From Emydura subglobosa (taxonomy: Eukaryota; Chordata; Testudines; Chelidae): DNA of 64,000 nt. Positions 12,366 through 24,205 of the stretch are shown here, piece by piece. The notes below the pieces were generated by a model. The model worked only from the letters and a program-made list of their open reading frames with translations. It did no database searches and had not been told where the DNA came from. The stretch is from NCBI GenBank assembly GCA_007922225.1, contig ML679963.1, forward strand, positions 3,945,176 to 4,009,175, written 5' to 3'. Numbering within the stretch: the stretch's first letter is position 1; each line of letters opens with the position of its first letter. The position numbers and the translations under genes were made by a program.

Positions 12366-12789
12366 TCCTGGTGTGGGAATACTACATAGCACACCAGCTT
12401 ATTGTGTCTGATCATATCTCCAAGCTCTAACAGGTGACTTCAGTGACTAAAACCGCCTGCAACTTACTTCTGTGCAGAGCTGTCTGGAAAAAAGAATTTC
12501 CATCCAGTTGGACATTCCAGTTGTCCTATCCAAACTGTCCCTTTACAGGGAGTCTGGCTCAGCCTTACCTCTGATGGATCAGCTGGGGCATGGTTATTAG
12601 TACCTACCCTATCACTAATTGTTTGTTGCTCCTCTGAAGGGAAGGTAGACCTGAGGCAGAAAGCTCTGATCCAAGGGGATTAAAGATCCCTAGGGAACTT
12701 GATGCAGGGCAGGTGAGGCTACCAGCCACTGGGGGCGCTGCAGAGGGCTACTCTGCCACACTCTTATTTCAATATAAGTTTCTGTCCCA

Positions 12790-13035
12790 AACAGGAGTAA
12801 AAGTCAAAACGTTGAAAATTTTCACAGGACCAAAAGTTCCGAAAAACATTTTGTTGAGGAATGTGGATGCTTTCAAAATGTAGATTTGAAACAAAAGGCT
12901 TAGCTTAAAACTTTCACATCAAAAGCAGAAAATCTGGTCAGAATCAACATTTTCTCATGGAAAAATTTCAAATTTGGCAAAACCTTATCTTTATTCAGGA
13001 AATTTTTTTGGTGGAAAAATTCCCCCAGCTCTGCT
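12790..13035. repeat. Fragment of the AT-rich GAGCTGG repeat
   Basis: Words such as GTTGAAAATTTTCACAGGAC, TTTCTCATGGAAAAATTTCA and the end AAATTCCCCCAGCTCTGC match the family of 20915-21489. Only one terminus (right) is preserved. Confidence 0.6.
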
Positions 13036-13794
13036 TTGAATACCTTTTGGCTCATCTGGTAGTGGTGGTCGCGGTGTCTGACATGTCCATCCTTTGTGAC
13101 AAACACGTAGACACCTCCTCACTAGAGTGTTGAAGGGAGAACTTCACGTCCCTTGAAATGAAATTCAGCCAAAGCAAAAGCAGCCCCTTTAGACTGTGCT
13201 GATGACTGAGCAAACAGAACGACCAAGGCGGGTTCCATATCCTGTGTTGCCCAAAAGGGATACGATGAATGACCAAGGGGCAACCACCCCACCTTTCCCC
13301 CCCATGCCTATAAAATACACAGGTGTTTTTAAGGGTTCTAGACTAGCCTGGTTGATAATGAACAAGGGATGGGGCTGTTCTGACAGGCTGTGGGATGATA
13401 CCTCTGAGTAAATAAACAGCAGAGCTGGGAGCTGCCGTGGAGGGGAAATCATAAGGAGGAGTTATGGGCAGTCTGACCCATTTCTGCAAGGCCGCACAGT
13501 AGAGTTCTGAGCGAGGCTACAACGCAGAGATCCCTCCACCTCCCCATTCTGTGTAGGAGGATGTAATGTGGTCTGGGGGTGCGGGAGCTGCTGTTGAAGG
13601 GTCATCTGAGGTGCCAGAGGGAGGCCATGTGAATGGAGGGGAAGTGGGAAGCGCTTGGAGGTGAGATCACCCTCCCTCCACCCTGTTTCAGGTAGACATG
13701 CACCTCCAGCTGGTCTCTGGTTGTTCTCTCTCTGCAGCCTCTCATTTTCATGCTGTTGGGCAATGAGGTCCGTGTCAGGGGAGGCCCCGTTACC

Positions 13795-14090
13795 TCATAG
13801 CCAAAGCAGGGGACTAGGAATGGGGAGTGCCATGTCCTGTTCCCAGCTCTGGTATTGACCCCACTGTGTGACCGTGGGCAAGCCCCCCATGGCCTGGTGT
13901 ATGGAGCTGCTGGTCAACCCTAGCATGCATTAAAGCATGCGGGCAGTCAGGACTTCTGAAAACCAGGCTGTTAATCCCTCAGGGCCTCCGTTTTTAGTGT
14001 CTCCTCTACACATGGGGGTGATAATCCATACACCTGGCCCCTCCGTACACAGGTGTAAGACCCTCTGATGGGAAGGGGCAAGAGTCCGGC
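13795..14090 (+). repeat. MIR-like SINE
   Basis: GACTAGGAATGGGGAGTGCC, TGTGTGACCGTGGGCAAG and CACATGGGGGTGATAATCCA follow head, CORE and 3' region of MIR, diverged. Confidence 0.6.
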
Positions 14091-14714
14091 TAGATCTCTA
14101 ATAAATTTTAGAGAACTACTGTGGTAACTTGACTAGTTGCAGGAGCCCTCAGGCTCTGAGCGTGAGGTTGCTAGGCTGCCTCCTAACTGCACAGAAAGAG
14201 CTCCTGGAAAATACCTTGTGTGTGTGTAAAGCGTGGTGGAATCGATCCGTCTCCTATGATTTCTGTATAGTTCTAACATGGAGTTACTAGACAGGCTGAT
14301 TAGCGCTGCTTGTAATTAAATCCCATTGATCTGCCTTTAGCTAAATGTCGCGGGTGCAGGGAGACATTGGCAATGGCTGGAATACAGCGGGGCCGTTGAT
14401 CTCTGCAGAGGTGGTGTGTGTCTTTGCAGTTGGAAAATGAACCTTTTTCAGCTGATTTCCTCGTGGCCTGGCAAAGGGCGTGTAGATCGGGTTGTAACAT
14501 CCTTCTGCACTTGAGCGGATTTGAGTTCCCGTGAAAGTGGGGGACTCATCCAACTCCTGTTGAAGCCAATGGGAAACTTTGCATGAAAGCCCATGGAAGT
14601 CTGTCCATTGACTTGTAAAAAGGGTTTGATCAGGGTCTAAGTAGGATCACCTAGATCCGTGCATAGTGCGGTCAGGCAGCTAAGCCTGTGCAGCTAAGCT
14701 CTTCTGTCCTGGTG

Positions 14715-15030
14715 TACTTTGGTCCTAGGCTCTCCCTCCACAGCTCTGCTGATACTGCTCAATTTCAGTTCACAGCAGCCACCCCTGTTATTCCAGCCTG
14801 GGGCTCCTTCCACACAGATCAGCCAGTGCATCTGTCTTGACCCATATACCGCCCTTCACTATTCCAGGCTGTGGCTCCCACACACAGTTCTGCTTGTTGT
14901 CTTCAGTCCTGACCCATGTCTTCCCCCTGCTATTCCAGCCCTAGGTTCCCCACACGTAGCTCTGTTGATGGACATCCATCCTGGCGTTCAGCCCCCAATC
15001 TCTGCTGTTCCTGTCCTCGGGCTTTTTCCT
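14715..15030 (+). repeat. 71-bp minisatellite, about four units
   Basis: TTCCAGCC-type words recur at 14791, 14862 and 14933, exactly 71 bp apart. Diverged units precede (near 14720, TCCTAGGCTC) and follow (near 15004, TTCCTGTCCTCGGGC). Each unit contains CACA(C/G)AG.TCTGC and TC.TGACCCAT blocks. The units overlap frames on both strands but code nothing recognisable. Confidence 0.8.
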
Positions 15031-15134
15031 GAGCAGCCATGACAGCCACATCAAACAGTGCACACTGATCTTGTGATGCCTGACAGGGGCTTGGGATGAG
15101 GTCAAACACGCTTTAATGTGTCGACCTTCTAAAC

Positions 15135-15965
15135 CAGTTGTTCCCAACCTGTGGCCCAGGGGACAAAAGTGGCTTGCAGGGTCTTTCAAAGTGGCCCGCT
15201 GCTCCCTTCCCACTGGCTGCAGAAGGGAGCCATTGTCTAAGGACCCAGGCGGAGTGTGTTCCCCTGGGGCTACAAGACCAGTGCAGGATCCTTGCTACAC
15301 CCAAGGGGCAGGAGATCAGTGCTCTCCTCCCCCTGTCTGTAGCAGGGAGCATGGCAAAGCGCTCCGCCTGGGTCCCTAGGCACTGAGCCCCTGCTGGAGC
15401 CAGAGGGAAGCGAGCACTGATCTTCCGTCTCCCTGGCTGCAGAAGGGAGCCACTGCCTAGAGACCCAGGTGGAGCACACGGGGTTACAGGACACAGGCAG
15501 TTTCCCTGTTGCAGCCAGGGGAACGGGAAATCAGCAAGGAGGCAGCCTCCTCGCTGAACTCCTTTCGTCTGGCTGCAGTGGGGGTCTACAGGGGCTGCTG
15601 GCAGAGCAGCCTGGACCCACCATGCTTGAGGAGGGGCAGGACTCTAAAAACCAGTGCCTTCTGGTTTGGCCTGCACTTAGCAGGACACCCACCATGACTT
15701 GGCTGCCTGGCCATGTGCTTCAGTGTGTAGTGACAGTCACTCATCTGCACTAGTGCTTTGTCTGTGAGTCTGTGACACACTGGGCGTAATTTGTAGGTGT
15801 AAAATAGTGAATACAAATGAGCACAGTCACATCAAAATGTTTACTTTCAATATGTGGTGATTTGTCGTCCTTAACGGTGCATACATGGATACGTTTTTGT
15901 GAGTTGATAGATTGGTGGCCCTTCAGGGTTGTAACGATGATATCTGGGGCCCTTGGGAACCACTG
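15135..15965. mobile_element. 831-bp non-autonomous hAT-like transposon
   Basis: The ends are CAGTTGTTCCCAACCTG and, reverse-complemented, CAGTGGTTCCCAAGGGCC, the hAT/Charlie-style terminus. The flanks are TTCTAAAC (15127-15134) and TTCTAAAT (15966-15973), an 8-bp target duplication with one mismatch. The interior is GC-rich and built from repeats of a GGCTGCAGAAGGGAGCCA motif (15210 and 15433 direct, about 15330 inverted). No transposase is seen, so it would depend on an element elsewhere. Confidence 0.85.
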
Positions 15966-16774
15966 TTCTAAATCATCATGGAGACTCAGGTCCCAGATGT
16001 GAAAACTGCCTCAGTGACCTCCTCCTACCCAATATCCCCCTCAAGCCTGTTTTAATACTGCCAACCCAAGCGATGTCACCCACGGTTTGCCTTGGAAGGT
16101 GTTATACTGATCGGATTGCATCCCCTTGGCTTAAACTCGGATACAGCCCTCAGCTGAGTGCGCACTTCACTGTGGGGATGCACGGCTGGGCAAGGCACAT
16201 TTGCATTGGAGCAAAGGAGCCTCTAGACTAGGATATGTTATGAGCTAATCACTTCAGAAAACTGAGCAGCCCAGATTACAAGCTCCATTCCAGCAGCAGA
16301 CCACCAGCCGTTAACCCTCTTGTCAGGCTGGGGATTGGCGTGGGCCCCGCATGAGGCTCTCCCTTTCCAAACAACTGGAAGCACATTCTTCTGTGTCTAG
16401 CAGTTTTCTCCATTTACTTTAATTAGGTTCCAAAGCTGGGTGGTTTGTGTGTTTCTCAACACTTGACAGCTTCCTTCTCCGCTGGCTGTTCAGATACAGC
16501 CCCCCTCTCCTCTCGAAGCAAAGGATGGTGTTTGAAGAAGCTCAGCTAGGACATCGTCTCTCCCCCAGCCCCCCACAAACTGTGTTTCATTGTCACCACT
16601 ACCTCCGTAACCCCTGCCTCCTGCTCTGCTGGGTCGGTAGCACAGAAACGGCAGCAAACGGGTGTGGTGGGAAAGGGTCTCAGCCCGCTTGCTGGCAGGG
16701 CAGCTCGTGAGAGTGTCTGCTTTGGGAGACTCCAGCCCGGTTTTGCATTCTGGGTACGTCTCTGACCCGCTCTT

Positions 16775-17050
16775 GTTTTATTATTATTGGTGTGTATTAC
16801 AGTAGCACTTAGAGGCTACTGCAGTTGTGGTTCTCTTGTGCTTTGCATGGACACAGTGATACAGCCCCTGCCCCAGCGAGCTTACTATTCAACAGAGGTG
16901 CGTCTGAGGGAGGTTCTTATCCCCATGTTACAGGTGAACAGAGAGATCCAGTGATTTGGCCAACCTTACACAGGGAGGCTGTGGCCAAGCCAGGAGCTGA
17001 CCCCAGGTCTGCCGAGTCCCTGTCCAGGATCCTAGCCTCCAGACTTTATT
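16775..17050 (-). repeat. MIR/CORE-type SINE, near full length
   Basis: It starts with a TTATTATTATTGG tail, then AGTAGCACTTAGAGGC, CCTGCCCCAGCGAGCTTACT, GATTTGGCCAACCTTACACA and CAGGAGCTGACCCCAGGTCT. Confidence 0.8.
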
Positions 17051-18049
17051 TCTGCCTCTAGCTTTCCTAAGGCTCTGCCGCTCCGGCGGTGGGAGCTGGG
17101 ACGCTCTCTGAACGTTTTGTTGAGGCACTGCTTAGGTTCTCTCTGAAGGCAAGATTCTGCCCTGAGGCCGTCAGTGGGGCCGGTGCACTGCTGGGTGGTG
17201 TGCGCGCCATGGGCACAGCTCTGCTCAAGGCCAGGCAGCCCACTGGACCACTAGCTGGGAGCAGGACCTGTGTTCTCCAGGGAGGCTCTGCCCAGCCCCT
17301 GGGCCAGGCACAGGAAGGTGGGGGAACTCCTTGTGCTCCCCTCCCCATGCATAGAGGCTGCTCAGAATCTCGCCTCGAATGGGGTTGAGCTGAGGCCTCA
17401 GACAGGTGCTGCCTGGATACACGTGGGCCCCAGCTTTGGAGGGAGTCTTAGGGTAGCTGGGGGTGTTTGAGGCCAGCTGGGAGAGGAGTGAACATGAACT
17501 GCAGCTGTGGCACGGGCTTGTCTATTTCATGCAAAAATTAGCCTTGTGCCTAAATCAGATCCAGCAGCTGGGGAGGGAGCCAGGAGTGATATCGGGAGCT
17601 TCTGACCATTTCCCAGGCTTTATCCCCAGGATGTAGCCCAGTGTTTCTGCTTTGAGTTACCCACAAGCAGGCTTTGATCTCTACAAGCCTATTCATTGTG
17701 TGCAATCACTGACCAGCAGTTGATGAATGTGTCTGCCAGTGGGTTGTCTGGCAGTGGTTCGCTCTGATTAATCTTGGACAAGAAATACTTTGTTTGTCAT
17801 GCGGGGGTATGATGGGTTACTAGGGTCACGTGGCATGGTTTCTGCTCCCTGATTGGATGATGGGAGGAGAGTGAATTGGCTGCGTGCAGGTGTAAAATAG
17901 TTCCCCCTAAGCTGTTAGCGTGTGGGCAGAAGCCATGTGCGCCGATGTTCATGGAAAGTGACAGTCCCTAGAGCTGCTGGCAGCATCCGCCCCGCTCCAG
18001 CTCCCACCTGTGTCGTCAGCTTTCCAGCAAGTGCCCGTTACAGGTTCCA

Positions 18050-19363
18050 GGGGGTTTGCAGTATGGCAGGTGGTTGGGAGTTTTGCCCTGTGTTCATGAC
18101 CTGCTTGCTCTGTACCTCCAGAGGTCACCACTGCTCCTTGCGGGTCTGCAGTTGTTTGGATGCCCACGTGGCTTCTGTGGATACAGCCCAGCAAGGACTG
18201 CACAGCCCAGCAAGAGGCCTTGGTGGGGCGAGCGAGCAGAGTGGGGAAACCAGATAAGAGGGTAACCTGAGAATGGCTGTAACTGTTGGTCACTGGGGCG
18301 GGCGGGGGCCACACTGAGAATGCCCTTTCTGTTGGTGTACTCTGGGGCAAGATGGTCTGGTGCCAAAATAGGCATATGCATGCTGTCTGTTGTTCCACCA
18401 CAGTTTGCGAACCCCATTGCTGCAGATCCATCCACTATGTCCTGCACATTGCCGAGAGGCACAGTCTTGCATACCAGATTAATGGCTCTACACAGTTGCC
18501 TGACAATGGTCCCTCCAGTGGATTTCCAGCCCCAAAATGATTTCCCACTGACCGGTAGCAATCCGGTGTCACAGCTTTCCCCATGTGATCGCCACTCGCT
18601 CCTCCACTGTCACTGCAGCTCTCGTTTTGATGTCCCTGCTCTGAAGGACTAGGTTGAGCTTGGCAAACAGAGCCAGGAACGTGGCCTTGCACATCTGAAA
18701 GTTCTGGAGCCCCCGCTCATCCTACCAAGCCTGCATTATGATGTGATCCCACCAGTCAGTGCTTGCTTCTCAGGTCCGGAAACAGCGCTCCACCTACAGC
18801 TGCTCCGTGAAGCCATCAGCAGTCTTGAATTGGTTGTCTCGCTGTCCCACAGCAATCTGTCCTCCAAGAAAGTCATGTTTCCTGCTGACTCAGTTCTTTG
18901 TGCGGCTCTGCAAACACCAGAGAATCATGCGTTCTGTGCTTACAACGCTTATGCCAATCGTGCAGAGCTGTGCTGGCTCCTTGCTTCTCAGAGGTGGCGG
19001 ACAGCGAGGAAGGCTGCGCAGTTTCATGGGATTTTAAAAAAGCATGAGAATTATGGGATATAGCTGACATTATGGGATGGAGGCGGTTGCATGCTTCGGA
19101 AATTGATCCTTACTCCCAGTCACCCCTGCGCAATTTTTTTCTGCCCCACCATGCATTGCCAAAACTTCCCAAAAGAGCATGCGCTGGATGGTGGTGGGTT
19201 GCGCAGTGGGATACCTGCCCATGGAGTACTGCACTGTGCATCGACACAAGCTCTGCTGGTGAGTACGCACAGTGCCGACACCAGGAGCCAGGCTGTACAA
19301 ACCACTGCGGCTTTATGCCAACTCAACTCACATCAACCAAAGTGTGTAGTGTAGACGTGGCCT
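18050..19363 (-). mobile_element. PIF/Harbinger-type DNA transposon remnant
   Basis: The transposase remnant lies inside a larger element. Its 5' end (on the minus strand) is the terminal repeat at about 19346-19363, + strand GTGTAGTGTAGACGTGGCCT, with AACCACTGCGGCTTTATGCC and GCATCGACACAAGCTCTGCT internal to it; these recur in short sauropsid elements of the same type. No matching terminal repeat was found on the other side, so the left limit is set only by the last recognisable coding sequence. Confidence 0.65.
18090..18790 (-). pseudogene. Decayed PIF/Harbinger transposase
   Basis: On the minus strand several frames line up with a Harbinger-type DDE transposase. Near 18755-18600 one frame reads DWWDHIIMQAW, stop, DERGLQNFQMCKATFLALF. 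The frame of 18692-18435 contains TPDCYRSVGNHFGAG, the helix-turn-helix-like segment. After a frameshift, the frame of 18561-18094 continues IVRQLCRAIN, then GFANCGGTTDSMHMPI, then APDHLAPEYTNRKG. The D in GGTTDSMH is the first catalytic aspartate position (GAIDGTH in active relatives); neighbouring G and T are replaced. Later DDE blocks are not clear. At least two stops and one frameshift make it inactive. Active Harbinger elements also need a Myb-like partner protein, which is not visible here. Recognition is from family memory; confidence in the family is high, the boundaries approximate. Confidence 0.8.
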
Positions 19364-19408
19364 TTATGATCACAATGGTCCTCTCTGGCCTTATAATCGA
19401 TGAAGGGC
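19364..19408 (+). mobile_element. Possible CR1 terminus beside the Harbinger element
   Basis: ATGATCACAATGGTCC, then CTGGCCTTATAATCGATGAA is the end of a CR1 3' UTR. It begins immediately where the Harbinger terminal repeat ends (about 19363), so the DNA transposon may have landed in this CR1 tail. The other half was not found. Confidence 0.45.
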
Positions 19409-19913
19409 TGTGAGTGATTCATTACATTCGCACTCTGTTGCCTCCGGATTCTCACTGCAAATAAAGTAGCAGGAGGCTGAAAGCAGCTTCCGCTTGTTTG
19501 AAGACTGTTCTTTCCTCACACAGTGCCTTAATAACGGAGATTAGGTAGGTGCCATCAGACCTTCCCTGCGTGCACAGAAGTAACACCACAACAGCAGAGG
19601 TGTGTTTACACTCCAGCAATTATGAAATAGCAGAACCCTGCAATTTTATACCTCCAAAATTGCTGAGCTGAACTGCCTTACTCTTGAATTAATTGTGATT
19701 TGGGTGCTAGAGTTGGCTGCTAAAATAAAAGCGGAGATGCAGTAACAACCAGTGCTAATTTCTGTGAGTGAAATATTTCGGGGGGCTCTTTCTTGGTCAG
19801 AATTGCACACTGCATTTGAATTTCGAGTGTCTGTCTTTTTGCTGCACAGCTTGGATTCCATGGCATGCATACATTGCCATCGAACAGTGCAGGGGAAATG
19901 ATATAATTGTTAA

Positions 19914-20138
<225 letters not shown>

Positions 20139-20914
20139 TAAAGTCTGTGTCATGTGCACGGTTCAGCTCTGCTGTTCTGCTTGCCTTGTGGAGTTGTACC
20201 ATCTGCTGTCTAGCGTATAGCAACGGAAGATGCTGCTGGTGTGGGTTGGGATATATTTTCCGATGAAAGTTGGCTATGTCAAAAAATGTGTTTTGTTTCA
20301 GGGGCAGATTTTCCATAAGCCTCCTTTCAACATGCATGCACAATCTGCAAGTACATCCATGTTACAGTATTTATTTAACATGGACAACACACTGGGTGAG
20401 AGAGAGTCCCCAAAGGTATCTCTCCTTAAAGACGCACAGTGGGGCTCAGACACCACGGTGAGTGACAGCGTGAGCAATGGTATGAATAGACAGACACAGC
20501 TGACAGTGCACTGGTTCCATTCCATACACTGAAAATGTACATTGACCCTTTTCATTTACTGTCTTAGCGAGAGTCTATGTCAGGAGCACATGGGGGGATA
20601 TTCTGGACCCACTGAAGTCAATCTACTCCGTCATACCTGTCCTCCCTTCCAAAAACCAGAGAGGCCTAGCAGACTGAGCATGGGAGTTTTACCATTGACT
20701 TGAACAGAACCAGGATTTTCACCCTTGGGGCTTAGTACAATGTCAAAAACTAGAGTTCAGTTTTGAATTTCGCAGGGTCCTCCTCTAATAAAATGCCTCC
20801 GGGGACTAAACTCTCCAATCAAACAAAGAACTAGACACAAGCGACAAGATATAGTTGGGGCAAAAGTCTGACTCCCCAAAAATGGAGTTCATGGGGCAAT
20901 CTGGGTAGTGAGTG

Positions 20915-21489
20915 GAGCTGGGCAAAACAATTTTCTGTCTGAAAATGTCATTTTGACAAAAACACATTTTTTTGCAAAATTCTATAGATTGCAACAAAAT
21001 TTTGTCTAGGAAAAAAATTGGCAAAATTTAAAAAATGTCAATGTCCCGTGTTGACTTTTTCAGAACGAGAAGTTTTTTATTTTTATTTTTTATTTTGAAA
21101 TTTACATACATATATAACATATAATGTTTTAAATGGTCCAAATCCAAACAATATGTTTCAATTAATCCAACACAAAAAAATTGGACATTTGTTTTGTGGG
21201 GGGAAAAAAGATATTACAGTTTGTTTATTTAGGAAGTATTCGCTGGTTTAAAAATTCTTGCCCTGAAAATATCTGAAACCAAGTAATAATCCGTACGATG
21301 GCGAGCTTTTGTTTAAAGAGATGTTGTATAGGAGTCATCAGAGCTCTACTTTTCTTTTTCTCATGAGAGGGTATCAAGTAGCCTAGCAGCAACTAGACAT
21401 TTTGTCCTTTCATCCTGATCCAAGGTGAATTTTGTTTTCAAAATCTCTAAATTTTTCACAGGACAGAAAAACTGTTTTTTGACCAGCTC
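20915..21489. mobile_element. AT-rich element with GAGCTGG(T)C ends (hAT-like)
   Basis: The left end GAGCTGGGCAAAACAATTTTC and the reverse-complemented right end GAGCTGGTCAAAAAACAG are inverted. Inside are repeated AAATTTTG/CAAAATTT-like words and a T-rich tract (21065-21105). The flanks TAGTGAGT and TAGTGGCA agree at only 5 of 8 positions, so the target duplication is uncertain. Fragments of the same family lie at 12800-13035 and 49918-49990. Confidence 0.65.
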
Positions 21490-21974
21490 TAGTGGCAAGT
21501 GCTAAATAAAGGAGGTAGAGGCCTTTAAATGAGACTATCCCACAACTGAAAAGCTCTTGGCTGTTGCAACAGAAGCAGACAATCTCTTTAATAATTGGGT
21601 CCCACACATACTGGGCTTTAAAGATTATCCCTAGTCCATTGAATTTCACCCAGGGCTGGGAAGGGTGCCAGTGTGATGCATAGATATTATGCCTGCATAG
21701 TGACCTACTCAATGGAGAGGCTGATTATTTGTCCTTGACTGTCCTGTCTTGAGCGATGGAAGTGCCCACAAGCTTCCTGGGCAGGTAGAGCCTGTTGAAA
21801 ACTAGCTGTTGAGTGATAATAGGGCAGGAAAGTCACTAATACAGAGGCTTAAGTCTGTCATAGCTTGTGTGGATTAATGTCAATTTTGCTGATTTAAAAA
21901 AAAAAAATGAAGTTCTGAAAAGATAGCAGTGTTTCCTGGTGAGAAGAGCAGCTCCCTAAACAGAGGATCCCAGT

Positions 21975-22085
21975 CTCTAGGGCTTCATAAATTAAGAAGA
22001 CCAAAAGGGACCGTTATGATTATCTAGTTGAGCCTTCTGTGTAACCCAGGCCAGAGACCCCACCCAGTGATTCCTGCAGAGGAGT
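21975..22085 (-). mobile_element. CR1 3' terminal fragment
   Basis: On the minus strand this matches the end of another CR1 family. The + strand order is TTCATAAATTAAGAAGACCA, then AAAAGGGACCGTTATGATTA, then TCTAGTTGAGCCTTCTGTGT, then AACCCAGGCCAGAGA. About 110 bp survive. Confidence 0.7.
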
Positions 22086-23069
22086 GGGCTAGTAAAATGA
22101 GGAGAGGAGGTGACCACTGGCCATGTGTCTCCACCATTTAGCTGGTGTATCAGAGGCCGGTGGATGCCTGAAAACTGCACAGTCCTGTGTGTCCTTTCTG
22201 TATTCCTGACCAGGACTTTGGGACAACCCCTTAGACGGTCCCCTCGCCCACCCCCAGCCTGAAAATCCTTCCCACAGGGAGCCCTGGGCCAGCTGAGGCA
22301 GGACTCTGGGTGTTTGGGAAGCATGTGTGCTCACTCATGCAGTCCTTGCATGATCAGCAGAGAACCCCTAGCTCAGGACTGGGGCTCAGTAGATTTAGTT
22401 CACGAGCTCATTGGAAAGCAAGTGGGTGTGGAAGTGTTTTGAAGCCTACCCAAGCCAGGCAGGGGGGTGTTTCTGGGAAAAAGCTCCTTTCTCCTCTTCT
22501 TTTGCATTTTAAGCCCCACAGACCATAATCAAGCAGATTACAAACTGGAAGGGAAATATTTCCACAGATGTATGTTTTGAATTTGCTGGCAAGCAGTGTA
22601 ATTAAAATGCTGCCATATAGGGAGAAGTCAGTATAAGCAATGAGATAGAAGAATTTAAATACTGTATGCACATATGTTATGAATATTAATCTTGTGCTCC
22701 TTTTATACCAAAATAGTGGGGCCTTTTTGGGGCGGTATGTTTTTGTTGAAGTTCAGTTGAATTAATTCATAATACAGGGTATTGGACAGCGTTTCATTAC
22801 AGATAGGGAGAGCCATGAGCGCTTTCATCAGTAGATATTATCTGTCACTTTGATTTTTGCAAACCGACTGATGGAATTTCTGCTGGAGGCAGTGAAGAGC
22901 AAACTGAAGTCTGCATTTCCTATCCTATTTCCTACTCTGTAGTGGCGGGGGCGAAGTGGAAGCAATAAAGCGGTCTTGGGAATGACTGAATTTAAAACCT
23001 GGGCAGCTGCACCTAGAATAACTTGCATTCTGGATGTCCTGTTTGTTGCTACAACGTCGCCGTGTGCCA

Positions 23070-23420
23070 TTGATTTCCAGTTTTACAATAGTACTGAGCA
23101 CTTACCATATGTAGGGCCTTCCCTCTATGCATCTCAAAGTGCTTTGCGAAGGGGATTAAGTATTGTTGTGGCTATTTACCGACTGGGTATCTGGAGCACA
23201 CAGTTGTTCTGGAAAGTTCAGCCCTAAAGCTCTGAGAAGTAGGCATCTAAACCCATTACCTGTCAATGGGACTTGGGCACCTAGCGTCCTCACATGTCTC
23301 TTAAAATTCCAGCCATGGGGACTGGCTCAGGGTCACCCAAGAAGCCAGTGGCAGAGCCAGGGATAGAACCAGTAGTCTTGGCTCCCAGTCTAGTCCTCAA
23401 AGCACGGGATCGTATTAGGA
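23070..23420 (-). repeat. MIR-like SINE, near full length
   Basis: TGAGCACTTACCATATGTAG, TCTCAAAGTGCTTTGCGAAG, AGGGTCACCCAAGAAGCCAG and GCAGAGCCAGGGATAGAACC lie in reverse orientation. Confidence 0.7.
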
Positions 23421-24079
23421 ACAGGTAGAAGGTGCTTCTCTGGGTGGTAACTTGTTCTCTCTGAGGGAGTTCATTATACCCCAGATGCTAATAACCCCTT
23501 CTCCATTACAAATCAACAGGGGTACAGACAGTTGAAGGAGGAGCCAGCGTGAGATGTACCTTGCAACACAGCAATGGGGTGGTTCTTAACCTTCTGCCTA
23601 AAAGGTGGTCAAGTAATCTTCCTAGTACATCATCTACTGGGGGACAAGATTCTGCTGAGGCAGGGGAGGGGGAGGGATCCCTCAGGCCTTTTCTGTGTCT
23701 GAAATCTGGGATCCTGTTGGAAAAATAACCTTAAAATAAGGGTCTGCATTAGCCATGTATCCATGACACATTAAAATGGTTCATGTAGGGGAGAGCTGCT
23801 TTGATCAAAGAGCTGCAGCACATCTCTTGAGTGGCATCACTGGCTCTGCAGCTCCGTTTACTTTTCCTTTCCCGTCTTAGGCCTTCATCTTTATACCGCC
23901 CCACGACCACAGCTGACTGGCTCAGCTGCATGTGGCCTTGAGTCTCTCTAGGGTTCTCCCCACAGCTGGGGGGGGTGGATACTTGCTGCTGTTGCACAAA
24001 CTGCCCCGAACCATCCACCACCCACCCACCTGGTCCCTCCATCCCTTCAGCTAACTGTTTGGCTCTTGTTTTCGTTAAT

Positions 24080-24205
24080 TTGCTGGGCCTAATTTTCAAA
24101 TGTGACCACCTAAGTCTGGCAGCTGGATGTAGGTTCTCCACTAGCAGTTGGCTGGGCATCACATTGAGGCGCTAAGTTGGGCATCTAAATGTAGGTGCTC
24201 CAATA
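24080..24205. repeat. Repeat related to 8565-8745
   Basis: TGGGCCTAATTTTCAAATGT, ACCACCTAAGTCTGGCAGCT and GGGCATCTAAATGTAGGTGC follow the same dispersed inverted-repeat family. Confidence 0.5.

Noticed and set aside
17949..18431. Minus-strand open frame of 160 codons
   Set aside because: It is a shadow of the decayed Harbinger transposase, whose recognisable residues are in another frame.
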